Shown piece by piece: positions 9,137 through 16,511 of a stretch of 64,000 nt of DNA; position 1 is the stretch's first letter; every line of letters starts with the position of its first letter. The stretch comes from a virus, in the IMG/VR virus record IMGVR_UViG_3300030333_005399, positions 1 through 64,000 of that record; one strand, given 5' to 3'. The notes under the pieces are model-generated. The model was not told the origin of the DNA. It did no database searches and was given only the letters and a program-made list of their open reading frames with translations. A program made the position numbers and the translations under genes.

Positions 9137-10314
9137 TACAATCCGCTCTTAGGCCCTCTCGATATTTTTACATTTTTACTGAGTAGAAAATCTTTTAGTA
9201 CTGATTCTGTCCATACTGCCGTTCCACTTTGTAATCCAGCTCCAGCACTCATAGCACCAAACACGGGAACTGGTATACCTATATTTCCTGTTCCTGTTGC
9301 TGCCATTATTTGACCACCAAACGAATTTAGTTGGTTTAAAATATTAACTAGGAATTTTACTAACTGGTCACCTAATACTGCTGGCTGTAAATTTTGATCT
9401 AAACTATCTCCTATATTAACTGATAGTCCAATAATGTTTGCTTGACCTTTTCCAACTACGTTGATATTTCTTCCACTAAAAACTCGTATATCACCACCTT
9501 CTTTAGAGTTAAATGTTATAGATTTGGAGTCCAACAATATTTGACCTCCAGTTAAATCTTCTGATGTTATATCTTGTGCAAATGGTACAACGTTTAAATC
9601 AACCTTTTCAGATCTGGTCATGTAAATAGAAGAAACATCTAAATTAATATTTTCTTCTCTTGGAGAAAGTAAATTTTCGGGTTTATTATCTTCGTCAGCT
9701 ATTCTAAGTTTTATTACAGAATCTTTTTTTGATTCTTTAGTTTTTCCTATTCTTATAGATTGATCGTTTCTACCATTTATTGTTATATCTCCAGGAAAAA
9801 ACTTTACTGGTCTAGGTGACCCAATATTTGGTTCGAACTCTCCTGTAGATGCAGCACCTTTTTTCTGATCTAAAGAACCATCTTCTGGGTTTGACGTTAA
9901 ACCCTTCAACATGTTATTGTTTGGATTATTGTAAAAATTTACAGGATTAAAGTAAAATGAAAACCCTCCTAAGTTTATTATAGAAACAAATTCACCAAGA
10001 ACTGGATATTGAGAAACAAATGCAGTTAATGGTTTTACATATCCTTTGCTGTTTGTTGGAAGTATTGGAAAATCAACTCCACCGGTATCCACTCTAATAC
10101 AGCCTTGGTATGCAACTGGCAAGTTTACAGACTCAGGATCTGATACTACTTCAACAACTTCTGCAGTTACTATTTGTAAAGATACAGTTTGTGTAGCATC
10201 CAATATTTCCTGAGTAATGTCTCGTACACGTTTTTCTGTTGGTATCTGATTCTTTATCTGAACCTTAGAATTTCTTGATACCTTTTCAGTGTACACACCC
10301 TGTACATCGGTCAT
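9136..10314 (-). CDS. gp5: Baseplate hub / tail spike protein gp5-like
   Basis: A 392-residue protein. Residues about 45-120 read as the OB-fold of gp5/VgrG-type spikes (GCIRVDTGGVDFPILPTNSK, then VSQYPVLGEFVSIIN). Residues about 170-300 show short repeated strand motifs (GDITINGRNDQSIRIG, GGDIRVFSGRNINVVGKG) typical of the triple beta-helix or beta-prism needle. No T4-lysozyme-like domain is visible between them, as in many marine T4-like gp5 proteins. The role is the cell-puncturing hub at the tail tip. It starts two bases after the upstream gene. Confidence 0.8.
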   Translation of the reverse strand: MTDVQGVYTEKVSRNSKVQIKNQIPTEKRVRDITQEILDATQTVSLQIVTAEVVEVVSDPESVNLPVAYQGCIRVDTGGVDFPILPTNSKGYVKPLTAFVSQYPVLGEFVSIINLGGFSFYFNPVNFYNNPNNNMLKGLTSNPEDGSLDQKKGAASTGEFEPNIGSPRPVKFFPGDITINGRNDQSIRIGKTKESKKDSVIKLRIADEDNKPENLLSPREENINLDVSSIYMTRSEKVDLNVVPFAQDITSEDLTGGQILLDSKSITFNSKEGGDIRVFSGRNINVVGKGQANIIGLSVNIGDSLDQNLQPAVLGDQLVKFLVNILNQLNSFGGQIMAATGTGNIGIPVPVFGAMSAGAGLQSGTAVWTESVLKDFLLSKNVKISRGPKSGL

Positions 10315-10315
10315 G

Positions 10316-10699
10316 TTACTGTCCTTCTGATATTCCTAGAGAAATGTCGTCTACTTCTTTTTGAATATTTTCCGTAGCACTTTGAATCTTATCGAGTATT
10401 TCCGCCTTTTCAGTGTCAGATAATCCTAATTCTCCACCTTCAAGTTTAGTTTCAGATTGTATAACCCTTTGGACGACGGCTGTTAGCTTTACTAGTAATT
10501 CATCATTACGAATATTTGCTTGCATAAACTCGCTGATCATTGGAAACAACTGCATAGCAGAGTTTGGATCCTTGATGAATACCATCATTTCCTGAATCAA
10601 TGATTCTATTTGTATTTTGTTACGCTTAGAGTTACCATCTATCTTCTTAAACATGTCAGATAGTTTAACTCCATCATATATTTCATAATCAGCAGACAT
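10316..10699 (-). CDS. Small helical protein upstream of the hub gene
   Basis: A 127-residue, mostly helical protein (KLSDMFKKIDGNSKRNKIQI, LVKLTAVVQRVIQSETKLEG). It has no Cys and no membrane segment. It ends two bases before the gp5-like start and is separated from the gp55-like gene by 43 bases, so it begins the baseplate operon. Possible chaperone or hub component; family not recognised. Confidence 0.6.
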   Translation of the reverse strand: MSADYEIYDGVKLSDMFKKIDGNSKRNKIQIESLIQEMMVFIKDPNSAMQLFPMISEFMQANIRNDELLVKLTAVVQRVIQSETKLEGGELGLSDTEKAEILDKIQSATENIQKEVDDISLGISEGQ

Positions 10700-10742
10700 A
10701 ATTAGAACGTCCTTTGATCATAAATATGGCGTAAAGTAAAAA

Positions 10743-11486
10743 TTACTTATAAAGGTACGGAGACGATAGTTTATTTGTATTTAGTTGTTCGATATGACCC
10801 TCTACATCCCACTGTCGTTCTAAATTTTTATAGTGTGATTTCATAGTATTTAAAACTTTAGTAATATGTTGAGTTTTTGCACCTGATATTTCCCTAAGTA
10901 AAATGTACAATGCCTTTTTATTGAATATTTCAATAGCATCAACTCTTGACATCAACTCAATTATTGAATATGCAATCCTTATATCTCTCTGTTTTTTAAA
11001 AACTACATCGATATTTTGTTCCCAATACTCAATAATAGATTTAAAGAATTGTTGACCTTCGTTCATAGTTGCAAATTCTGCATCATATGTAACCTTTCTA
11101 GCATCTTTATGTTTTAAATCAATAACATCTTCTGTCATTTTCATCTTTTTATAGTTATTGTTGTTATGGCAAATCAACCAATTTTTAACTACAACACTAA
11201 AGAAACTAAATGCCTTTCCTTTTCCAGGTTTGTATTTGTCCAATCTAGTTATCATAAATGATATGACTTCGTGTTTGACATCATTTAATGGAATATCAAA
11301 ATAATAAAACTTAAATGTGTGTATTATACTTTCTACGAGCTTTTCAAATGGTGCTCTTAAATGTTCGTTGTAAATATCATTTCTTTCCCGACTGGTACTA
11401 GCTGCATTATACGCAATAATTGCTTGCTCTGTTCCTTCGTGAAAATACATTTTATTAATTGATTTCTTTTTTGCTTTACGCGGCAT
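10743..11486 (-). CDS. gp55: Late-transcription sigma factor gp55-like
   Basis: A 247-residue protein with the T4 gp55 layout: LRAPFEKLVESIIHTFKF near residue 43, DVKHEVISFMITRLDKYKPG, then the sigma region-2-like core GKGKAFSFFSVVVKNWLICH with NNNNYKK after it (family consensus: GKAFSYFS...KN.LI..NN). gp55 redirects host RNA polymerase core to TATAAATA late promoters. Two such elements are seen in this window (47174-47181 and 43047-43054). The gene overlaps its upstream neighbour by 11 bases. T4 gp55 is about 185 residues; marine relatives are often longer. Confidence 0.88.
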   Translation of the reverse strand: MPRKAKKKSINKMYFHEGTEQAIIAYNAASTSRERNDIYNEHLRAPFEKLVESIIHTFKFYYFDIPLNDVKHEVISFMITRLDKYKPGKGKAFSFFSVVVKNWLICHNNNNYKKMKMTEDVIDLKHKDARKVTYDAEFATMNEGQQFFKSIIEYWEQNIDVVFKKQRDIRIAYSIIELMSRVDAIEIFNKKALYILLREISGAKTQHITKVLNTMKSHYKNLERQWDVEGHIEQLNTNKLSSPYLYK

Positions 11487-11736
11487 CGTTTCGTTCTCCT
11501 ATTAAGTTCTCTAATTGTTCTACTTCATTTAATAATTCTGTAAATGTTGAACCAGCCTCGTCATCTGATTCGAATGATCCTATGGAATCGATATCTCTCA
11601 TATTTTGTATGGCTTTACCAATAGCAATATATGTTCCATCTAAGGCTTGCTCTAAAAAATCTACCTTATAATATAGATTCCAAATAACATAACACAGAAT
11701 CAATATGGTTAAACCCATTATTGTTTCAATTATCAT
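11476..11736 (-). CDS. Small membrane-anchored protein next to gp55
   Basis: An 86-residue protein: one N-terminal membrane helix (residues about 3-22, MGLTILILCYVIWNLYY), then an acidic helical tail with MRDIDSIGSFESDDEAGSTF. The acidic FESDDE...F pattern is common in small proteins beside gp55 in marine T4-like phages. Start and stop overlap both neighbours (ATGA upstream, 11 bases downstream). Function unknown. Confidence 0.65.
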   Translation of the reverse strand: MIIETIMGLTILILCYVIWNLYYKVDFLEQALDGTYIAIGKAIQNMRDIDSIGSFESDDEAGSTFTELLNEVEQLENLIGERNDAA

Positions 11737-12479
11737 TTGAATAAATCTCCTAGTTTACCAACGTCCAAATCTGATAAAGGTTCCTTTTTCGTTGTAGTAC
11801 CCTTCATTATTTTGGGAAAATCTACACTACTTTCCCCAGAAAGCATATACTGTTCCTTTTCCCACCTTGTTGCACAAGAATCCCCATAATGTATTATGAA
11901 ACCAATATTTGTTTTTATTGCTTTCCATTCAGAACCTTCAAAAAAGTATGGCTTATTTGCATCTTCATACAATCCATCTGCCATTCTTAATCCTAAAAAT
12001 TCTTGTTGTGACATTGGAATGTTAAACTGATTTAACAACCAAAATGCTCTATCTGTAACTGTCATCCAATGTAAATCAGGATTATGATCATACATTCTTC
12101 CCCACTTTTTTGCTTTCCACTCATCGGGATTAGTGATATAATAATCATTTTCCATATCTCCTATTTTTCCAAGATCATGAAACATTGCACAGAATATTAC
12201 GTTTTCTTCGTTTATGTCACTAACGTGCATATCCATTTTCTTAAACATTTCATAATATTCAAGAGACCACTTTATTACGTTTAACACATGTGCCACATAT
12301 CCACCTGGAAAAGCATTATGAAACCATTTTGTTCCTGATGCTGGAGCCAATGTCATTCTATCTTCAAAATGTTCGTGTAAAAGTTTTATGTTTTTTAGCC
12401 TATCACCCTCAAAGGTGTCTTCTATAATCTTGTTGAGCCCATCCCAATTTTCTCGTATTTGCTCAGCAGTTATTCTCAT
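11733..12479 (-). CDS. HD-domain metal-dependent phosphohydrolase
   Basis: A 248-residue protein with a clear HD domain. GGYVAHVLNVIKWS (residues about 59-72) supplies the first His, and FCAMFHDLGKIGD (about residues 96-108) supplies the HD pair; a later Asp in HYGDSCATRWE closes the metal site. HD proteins hydrolyse phosphate esters of nucleotides, and this type is widespread in marine T4-like phages. The substrate cannot be told from sequence. It overlaps its neighbours by ATGA at both ends, between the envelope-directed 3D-domain gene and gp55. Confidence 0.75.
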   Translation of the reverse strand: MRITAEQIRENWDGLNKIIEDTFEGDRLKNIKLLHEHFEDRMTLAPASGTKWFHNAFPGGYVAHVLNVIKWSLEYYEMFKKMDMHVSDINEENVIFCAMFHDLGKIGDMENDYYITNPDEWKAKKWGRMYDHNPDLHWMTVTDRAFWLLNQFNIPMSQQEFLGLRMADGLYEDANKPYFFEGSEWKAIKTNIGFIIHYGDSCATRWEKEQYMLSGESSVDFPKIMKGTTTKKEPLSDLDVGKLGDLFK

Positions 12480-12991
12480 ACTTTCTCCTTAGTCCAATTT
12501 AATTTAAAAATATCTACGTTTGTAAACTTATAAGGTTTGACGCTTTCAGATTCTAATATATCTACAACGTTAACCCATTTGGCATTCATAGTATCTCTAA
12601 CTTGATAAACGCCATCTTTTCCATCTGTACCTTTTAACAAAATAAAATCACCATAATCAAAAGGTCCACCCCATCTTGCAAGTAGATTACGTGATAATGC
12701 AACAAACTTATATCTAGATGCATGATGTACTCTAATTCTAGTTCCATCAGCCGTTACATCTGGTGTATCGTCACACTGTATTGTGTTTGGCTGATACATC
12801 GTTACATCAACTTTGATACCATGTTGATAAAACTCTGATAACCTTTCAGACAACTCTTTATTTTGATTAGCAAGAAACTCATAATGTTGATGATATGTTT
12901 CTTTGTTTGCTTTCATAAAACGAGTTGCTACATATCCGTTTATTGTGGTTATTAATGCTAATACTATTAGATACTTACTTAGGCTTTGCAT
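12476..12991 (-). CDS. Membrane-anchored 3D-domain (DPBB, MltA/RlpA-like) protein, possible lytic enzyme
   Basis: A 171-residue protein with an N-terminal signal anchor (YLIVLALITTINGYVAT), a short coiled-coil stretch, and a 3D-type double-psi beta-barrel from about residue 60: VTMYQPN, TADGTRI, FVALSRNLLARWGG, then RDTMN and VVDIL in the order of the conserved Asp positions. 3D domains occur in lytic transglycosylases and spore or phage cell-wall enzymes. It could act on peptidoglycan from the periplasmic side, although catalytic identity is uncertain. It lies directly behind promoter module A with a TAGGAG ribosome site. Confidence 0.68.
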   Translation of the reverse strand: MQSLSKYLIVLALITTINGYVATRFMKANKETYHQHYEFLANQNKELSERLSEFYQHGIKVDVTMYQPNTIQCDDTPDVTADGTRIRVHHASRYKFVALSRNLLARWGGPFDYGDFILLKGTDGKDGVYQVRDTMNAKWVNVVDILESESVKPYKFTNVDIFKLNWTKEKV

Positions 12992-13018
12992 GGCGTGCTC
13001 CTATTCTTGATTTATTAA

Positions 13019-13082
13019 TAGAATCTACACGTAAACCGGCATATATGTACATGCTTTTTTTACTTTTTTTCTAATTTTTTTG
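13019..13082 (-). promoter_or_regulatory. Early promoter module A
   Basis: The minus strand shows A-tracts, then ATGTACAT (13045-13052), 17 bp, then TAGATTCTA (13019-13027), 28 bp before the 12476-12991 gene. The same module occurs seven more times in this window with 16-17 bp spacing. The A-tracts fit an UP element, GTACAT/TGTACA a -35-like site and TAGATT a -10-like site. Assignment as promoter is inference from position and conservation. Confidence 0.75.
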
Positions 13083-13203
13083 AAGCATAATCCGTCAATA
13101 CATCTGGATAAAAGGCATGAATTATCAAAGCCATAGCACAAGACATAGCCCTTAACCAGTGACGCAAATACGTTGTATTCGTTTCTTTTAAATGTTTAAA
13201 CAA
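13060..13203 (-). CDS. Small DUF6356-like membrane protein
   Basis: A 47-residue protein from a TTG start at 13203. It contains HLKETNTTYLRHWLRAMSCA and LIIHAFYPDVLT, matching the small HL.E.g.TY..H...A...HA.yP family (DUF6356) of unknown function. It overlaps the upstream gene by 8 bases. Its last residues (KKLEKK) and stop lie inside the A-tracts of promoter module A, so promoter and coding sequence are shared. No strong ribosome site is seen; coupling to the upstream gene is likely. Confidence 0.6.
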   Translation of the reverse strand: MFKHLKETNTTYLRHWLRAMSCAMALIIHAFYPDVLTDYASKKLEKK

Positions 13204-13327
13204 AATCGTTAATTTGCTTCTTTAATTCTAGTTTCTGTTCCTGTCTAGACTTACGTTTTTTCGTTTTGATTATTTTAGTCGTGGGTATCGGAAAGTCAGA
13301 CATCTTTGGTTTGTAGACTTTTTTCAT
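13196..13327 (-). CDS. Small basic protein
   Basis: A 43-residue Lys/Arg-rich protein (start MKKVYKPKMSDFPIPTTKII). The start overlaps the upstream stop as ATGA at 13324-13327 and the end overlaps the next gene by 8 bases, which supports expression by coupling. No family recognised; nucleic-acid binding is possible from charge alone. Confidence 0.55.
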   Translation of the reverse strand: MKKVYKPKMSDFPIPTTKIIKTKKRKSRQEQKLELKKQINDFV

Positions 13328-13566
13328 TCTTGAGCCTCCTCAAACCAAGGAATATCATCCCATTGATCATCATCGTCAAGTTGTAGATCTTCTAATAAAA
13401 GCTCAATATCTGCCCAATCTTTATTCTCCAATGCAGATTCTAAACGTAATATTATATCTTCTTTTTTCATGATGTAGGTCTCCGTCGTAGTTGCATTTAA
13501 ATACGCTAACGGTTGACTTACTGATGTAGATTTTTTATCGTAACCAATTGGTAAATTAATTTGCAT
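13324..13566 (-). CDS. Small acidic protein downstream of the selenoprotein gene
   Basis: An 80-residue protein. The ATG at 13566 overlaps the selenoprotein stop as TAATG. An internal ATG at 13470 would give a 48-residue form (MKKEDIILRLESALENKDW) that looks like the conserved, acidic, helical core, so the first 32 residues may be untranslated or a leader. The C-terminus is Asp/Glu/Trp-rich. Function unknown. Confidence 0.5.
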   Translation of the reverse strand: MQINLPIGYDKKSTSVSQPLAYLNATTTETYIMKKEDIILRLESALENKDWADIELLLEDLQLDDDDQWDDIPWFEEAQE

Positions 13567-13814
13567 TATGATACCTCTTCTAATCCTTCAATTAATTTTT
13601 CTATTTCATTTGGATTTGGAAACCTATTTTCTACTTCTTTACTGAATAATAAAGATGTTGCATTATTAGTATGGTGATACATTACTCTAAATATACCTCC
13701 ACTTCCCTTAATTAATTCGGCGTCAATTCCAAATCTAGATTTTAATGATTCTCTTACCCTAAGAGCTTCTAAATCGTAGCCTCAGGATGTACAATATTCT
13801 ATAGATATTTGCAT
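13566..13814 (-). CDS. selW: SelW/Rdx-family selenoprotein with in-frame UGA (selenocysteine)
   Basis: Reading from the ATG at 13814 gives 82 residues if TGA at 13782-13784 is selenocysteine. The start MQISIEYCTS is followed by U-G-Y; the CxxU motif is at residues 8-11 followed by GY, exactly as in selenoprotein W (human SELENOW has CGAUGY). The rest also follows the family: ALRVRESLKSRFGIDAELI, the GSGGIFRV turn, FSKEVENRFPNPNEIEKLI. SelW/Rdx proteins are thioredoxin-fold, thiol-directed redox proteins. GGAGG lies 5 bases before the ATG, and TAATG overlaps join it to both neighbours. A stem-loop fit for a bacterial SECIS follows the UGA. A sequencing error or nonsense mutation is the alternative, but one landing on this exact residue is unlikely. 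Confidence 0.85.
13747..13769 (-). promoter_or_regulatory. Candidate bacterial SECIS stem-loop
   Basis: Downstream of the UGA, the RNA can form CUCUU-AGGGU-AAGAG (stem 13761-13765 with 13751-13755, loop 13756-13760), with two more outer pairs (GA with UC) after a two-base internal loop. The apical loop begins 22 nt after the UGA and has a G as its second base. Known bacterial SECIS elements need a short stem with a small G-containing loop about 16-37 nt after the UGA, so size and position fit. Confidence 0.7.
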
Positions 13815-14035
13815 TATGCCTCCGCTATTTCAAATCCAAATTGTTTAACCGTATTTTCTTTGCTCTTTTTCATTCCCTTATGATAGTCCATCAATAAGGC
13901 AATAAACATGTTGGAGCACTCAACAGGAAAATCCACCGGAGTATCAGAGACACTATCTAACAAATCCTTATGTTTGTTGTACAACATTCTTGTTTCTAAG
14001 ACAAACATTTCCCAATCCAATATTCTATTTTCCAT
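13814..14035 (-). CDS. Small protein of unknown function upstream of selW
   Basis: A 73-residue protein from the ATG at 14035 (MENRILDWEMFVLETRMLY), chosen because AGGGA lies 8 bases before it; an ATG nine bases further upstream is too close to that site. The protein is helical with one Cys. It overlaps the upstream gene by 11 bases and the selenoprotein gene by one (TAATG). Function unknown. Confidence 0.55.
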   Translation of the reverse strand: MENRILDWEMFVLETRMLYNKHKDLLDSVSDTPVDFPVECSNMFIALLMDYHKGMKKSKENTVKQFGFEIAEA

Positions 14036-14366
14036 TTTTAACATCCCTATACATTTCTTCAGTGTTTGCTATTAATTCATCAATTTCCAAATTTAAATCC
14101 TTTATTACGTCACTGACATCGTTAACCTTAGCTGTCTTAGTTACAGCATATACATTTTTCCTATCTAAAGATTTAGATCCATAAATGTATGAAGCCTGTG
14201 GAAAATCAACTTGTTCATATTGTCCTTGATGAAACCAAGGTTCTGGTTTTCCTGCTTCGAAACCTAAAGTACGTACATCTCCACCTGGCAAAAATCCTGT
14301 ATCAGGTTCACCACTGTCTGCTCCATAGTTTGCAGAATTAGATGCGACTTCATTTATTTTACTCAT
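14025..14366 (-). CDS. Small protein of unknown function
   Basis: A 113-residue protein from the ATG at 14366 (MSKINEVASNSANYGADSGE); an in-frame ATG at 14381 inside the upstream gene is the alternative start. The N-terminal half is Gly/Pro-rich and probably disordered, the C-terminal third helical and acidic (LNLEIDELIANTEEMY). Compact overlaps on both sides support a real gene. No family recognised. Confidence 0.55.
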   Translation of the reverse strand: MSKINEVASNSANYGADSGEPDTGFLPGGDVRTLGFEAGKPEPWFHQGQYEQVDFPQASYIYGSKSLDRKNVYAVTKTAKVNDVSDVIKDLNLEIDELIANTEEMYRDVKNGK

Positions 14367-14370
14367 ATAT

Positions 14371-14601
14371 CTAAATATCATTGATTTCCTGTTTAGGTGT
14401 ATCTGGCATCTTTATTATTTTTATTTTCATTTCTTCAAGCTTACCAATCCACTCATCTAACAGTTCTATTATTTTATTTTTATTAACTTCTACGTCGTCG
14501 TTATCTAGTATTTTATCCACCCATTTTTTATAGATACCTAAAAATCCAGACAACCACACAGCGATTTCCGCTCGCTCTTCGGGCCATGATCTATTAGCCA
14601 T
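14371..14601 (-). CDS. Small helical protein of unknown function
   Basis: A 76-residue protein (MANRSWPEERAEIAVWLSGF) with two likely amphipathic helices and a Lys-rich end. A GGAG site precedes the ATG. It overlaps the next gene's region by a few bases. Function unknown. Confidence 0.55.
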   Translation of the reverse strand: MANRSWPEERAEIAVWLSGFLGIYKKWVDKILDNDDVEVNKNKIIELLDEWIGKLEEMKIKIIKMPDTPKQEINDI

Positions 14602-14610
14602 GATGATCTC

Positions 14611-15051
14611 CTATTTAAAGAATAGTTTGTACTTTAGTTTCCTTGTAACAAACGAAACGAATAAACAAATGTGAAGAATCCAATCCATAACTGCGCTTTT
14701 AGTTGTAAACGTTACTTCATCCTCTATCATTGTCTTATCATCTGATATTGCTTTTAATTTGTGCCTGTGTGACCAAAACTTTATACCTAAAAAGTTTCCA
14801 TCAACCAGTATATCGTTAAAAAATAAATCAGATTTAGATGTTTTGTATCCAACAACTTTAAACTTTACAATGTCCCCAAAAAAATCTATTTTTGTAACGG
14901 CACCCCTCCTTATACCCTTATGATGAACTACACTAGTTCCTTTAGGACACAAGTATTTTAACAATTCCCCATCTCTGTCAACAAATGCAGATTTTACATC
15001 TTTGAATGAAGAATTGACGTTAGTCTTGATATGTAGAATGCCTCTTTTCAT
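14611..15051 (-). CDS. SRPBCC/START-like ligand-binding protein
   Basis: A 146-residue protein whose C-terminal half reads as an SRPBCC (Bet v 1-like) fold: FWSHRHKLKAISDDKTMIED, then EVTFTTKSAVMDWILHI, and a final helix ending in FVTRKLKYK. The W.H.H...D.T...D.V.Y pattern is usual for this superfamily, which binds hydrophobic ligands. The specific ligand and role in infection are unknown. It lies 10-12 bases from both neighbours. Confidence 0.55.
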   Translation of the reverse strand: MKRGILHIKTNVNSSFKDVKSAFVDRDGELLKYLCPKGTSVVHHKGIRRGAVTKIDFFGDIVKFKVVGYKTSKSDLFFNDILVDGNFLGIKFWSHRHKLKAISDDKTMIEDEVTFTTKSAVMDWILHICLFVSFVTRKLKYKLFFK

Positions 15052-15063
15052 ATAATATAAGTA

Positions 15064-16002
15064 TTAATTCTTGAGACTAAAATCACTAGGAAATATCCAC
15101 TCGTATGGTATACGCTTAGTGGGACTTTTTACTCCGTGATTTATTGCTATATGTTTATAGAAAAAACAAGTTTTATCTTCAACGTTTAGAAACTTTTGTT
15201 CAACCATTGGGTTCCTAGAATCGTATATTAACTCATCCATCTGATTCAACCATAACTCCGCATTATAGTTTAATGGAACAAATTTACCATCATTATCTAT
15301 ATCATATTTAACCTTATTCATTAAATTTTTTCCACCAAATATCTGGTGTAATCCATCAAAATGACCCGTGCCTCCAAACAATACTGATTCTGGATCATAA
15401 TCTTTGGGCCATGTCATTGCCATATATCTAGCAAAATTCTTACAAGGATACATTGGTGCCCTAAATCCCTGATGCTCTTTATAGTATTCACAAAATACCT
15501 TTGCCAGTTCCATCATAGTCCATCGTTTAGTTCTACTAGCTAACACTTCAGTCATGTAATCTGCACATCTCTTAGGTCCATCTAACAACCACTCTCTTAC
15601 GTTTGTACCTTTAGGGTAATATATTTGGAATAGATCACTACGAGCATGTCGTTCTGTTACAAACCTTTCTCTCAACGATTCTATTCCCTGATCTTTTAAT
15701 GTTTTAAATGTTAACCAATGTTCATTGCTAAATGAGAACACCATTGTGTACCATATTCGCGTATGTAAATCATCTACGTTTCTCATCTCATCGCAATATG
15801 GGTGCTCATGCCAATGAAGTCTATGAGAGAATATCTGATAATCCTCTTTTAACAAATCATCTTCACGCTTATCAAACACCCTACAAAATTCAAAGAACTT
15901 TTCCTTTCGTTGGTCCAATGTCCAATCTTCCATCCAACTATGGATAGGTTTATTCCTGTTGTTTAATTCTACAGGTCTAGTATTTTCGTACACAATATTC
16001 AT
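15064..16002 (-). CDS. Large helical protein, family uncertain
   Basis: A 312-residue protein rich in Trp, His and charged residues (LHTRIWYTMVFSFSNEHWLT, FRAPMYPCKNFARYMAMTWP, GGTGHFDGLHQIFGG). Its style resembles the 28348-29508 protein and, weakly, the helical proteins linked to thymine hypermodification (5-hmdU kinase / aGPT-pyrophosphorylase type), but I cannot confirm homology. It lies downstream of four tiny membrane or basic proteins with tight spacing. Function unknown. Confidence 0.5.
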   Translation of the reverse strand: MNIVYENTRPVELNNRNKPIHSWMEDWTLDQRKEKFFEFCRVFDKREDDLLKEDYQIFSHRLHWHEHPYCDEMRNVDDLHTRIWYTMVFSFSNEHWLTFKTLKDQGIESLRERFVTERHARSDLFQIYYPKGTNVREWLLDGPKRCADYMTEVLASRTKRWTMMELAKVFCEYYKEHQGFRAPMYPCKNFARYMAMTWPKDYDPESVLFGGTGHFDGLHQIFGGKNLMNKVKYDIDNDGKFVPLNYNAELWLNQMDELIYDSRNPMVEQKFLNVEDKTCFFYKHIAINHGVKSPTKRIPYEWIFPSDFSLKN

Positions 16003-16010
16003 ATACTGGT

Positions 16011-16130
16011 TCAGTCCTTATTTTGTTTTTTAAAAATTTTGTCCCAATTTTCATCGTATCTTTTTTTATTTGATACACGACTCTTATCTCCTTTTCCTGC
16101 ATTTGAGTACTTCTTTTTATTCTTTCCCAC
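16011..16130 (-). CDS. Small basic protein
   Basis: A 39-residue Lys/Asn-rich protein from a GTG start at 16130 that overlaps the preceding stop as TAGTG. Sequence begins MGKNKKKYSNAGKGDKSRV. It is the last of four tiny overlapping genes. Function unknown; charge suggests nucleic-acid or membrane-surface binding. Confidence 0.5.
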   Translation of the reverse strand: MGKNKKKYSNAGKGDKSRVSNKKRYDENWDKIFKKQNKD

Positions 16131-16270
16131 TACAAATGCCAACCCATTATTATGAAATAAAAATAAGCCAGACCTGCTAATATCCAGAGTGTTATACTCA
16201 CGTATAGCTTGTTTATGTCAGCTTGAGTCGCAGCTCTTTTCTTTTTTTCTACTTTATCCCAATCACCCAT
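16130..16270 (-). CDS. Small single-pass membrane protein
   Basis: A 46-residue protein: a basic N-terminus (MGDWDKVEKKKRAATQADIN) and one membrane helix (LWILAGLAYFYFIIMGW). It overlaps the upstream gene by 22 bases and the downstream gene by one. Function unknown. Confidence 0.55.
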   Translation of the reverse strand: MGDWDKVEKKKRAATQADINKLYVSITLWILAGLAYFYFIIMGWHL

Positions 16271-16380
16271 ACAAAACTCACAAATTTATATAGTCCATAC
16301 CAAGCAATTGCTGATCCAACTGGCAACAATACTAAGTAAACAAATACTCGCATAACCTTATCTAATAGTGTTTCTTCCAT
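16249..16380 (-). CDS. Small single-pass membrane protein
   Basis: A 43-residue protein with one hydrophobic helix (VFVYLVLLPVGSAIAWYGLY). Its ATG overlaps the preceding stop as TAATG. The next small gene overlaps it by 22 bases. Function unknown. Confidence 0.55.
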   Translation of the reverse strand: MEETLLDKVMRVFVYLVLLPVGSAIAWYGLYKFVSFVWVIGIK

Positions 16381-16511
16381 TATAATCCTAATGTGTCTAT
16401 TAATGTCCAGGTATCAAGTGATATACCAATGAATATTCCCATCATTAGACCAATACATATACCAATAATGATATAGCTAATCTTTTCTTCATCTGATAAA
16501 TTACGTATCAC
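16380..16511 (-). CDS. Small single-pass membrane protein overlapping the deformylase gene
   Basis: A 43-residue protein from a GTG at 16511 inside the end of the peptide deformylase gene (start MIRNLSDEEKISY), with one membrane helix (IIIGICIGLMMGIFIGI). GGGA precedes the GTG. It joins the next gene by TAATG. The other reading frames here are broken, which supports this one. Confidence 0.55.
   Translation of the reverse strand: MIRNLSDEEKISYIIIGICIGLMMGIFIGISLDTWTLIDTLGL

Noticed and set aside
13045-13062. T4 middle-promoter (MotA) box reading TGCTTTTTT on the plus strand of the early modules
   Set aside because: It is on the wrong strand for the genes that follow, and on the coding strand it is only the end of the A-tract.
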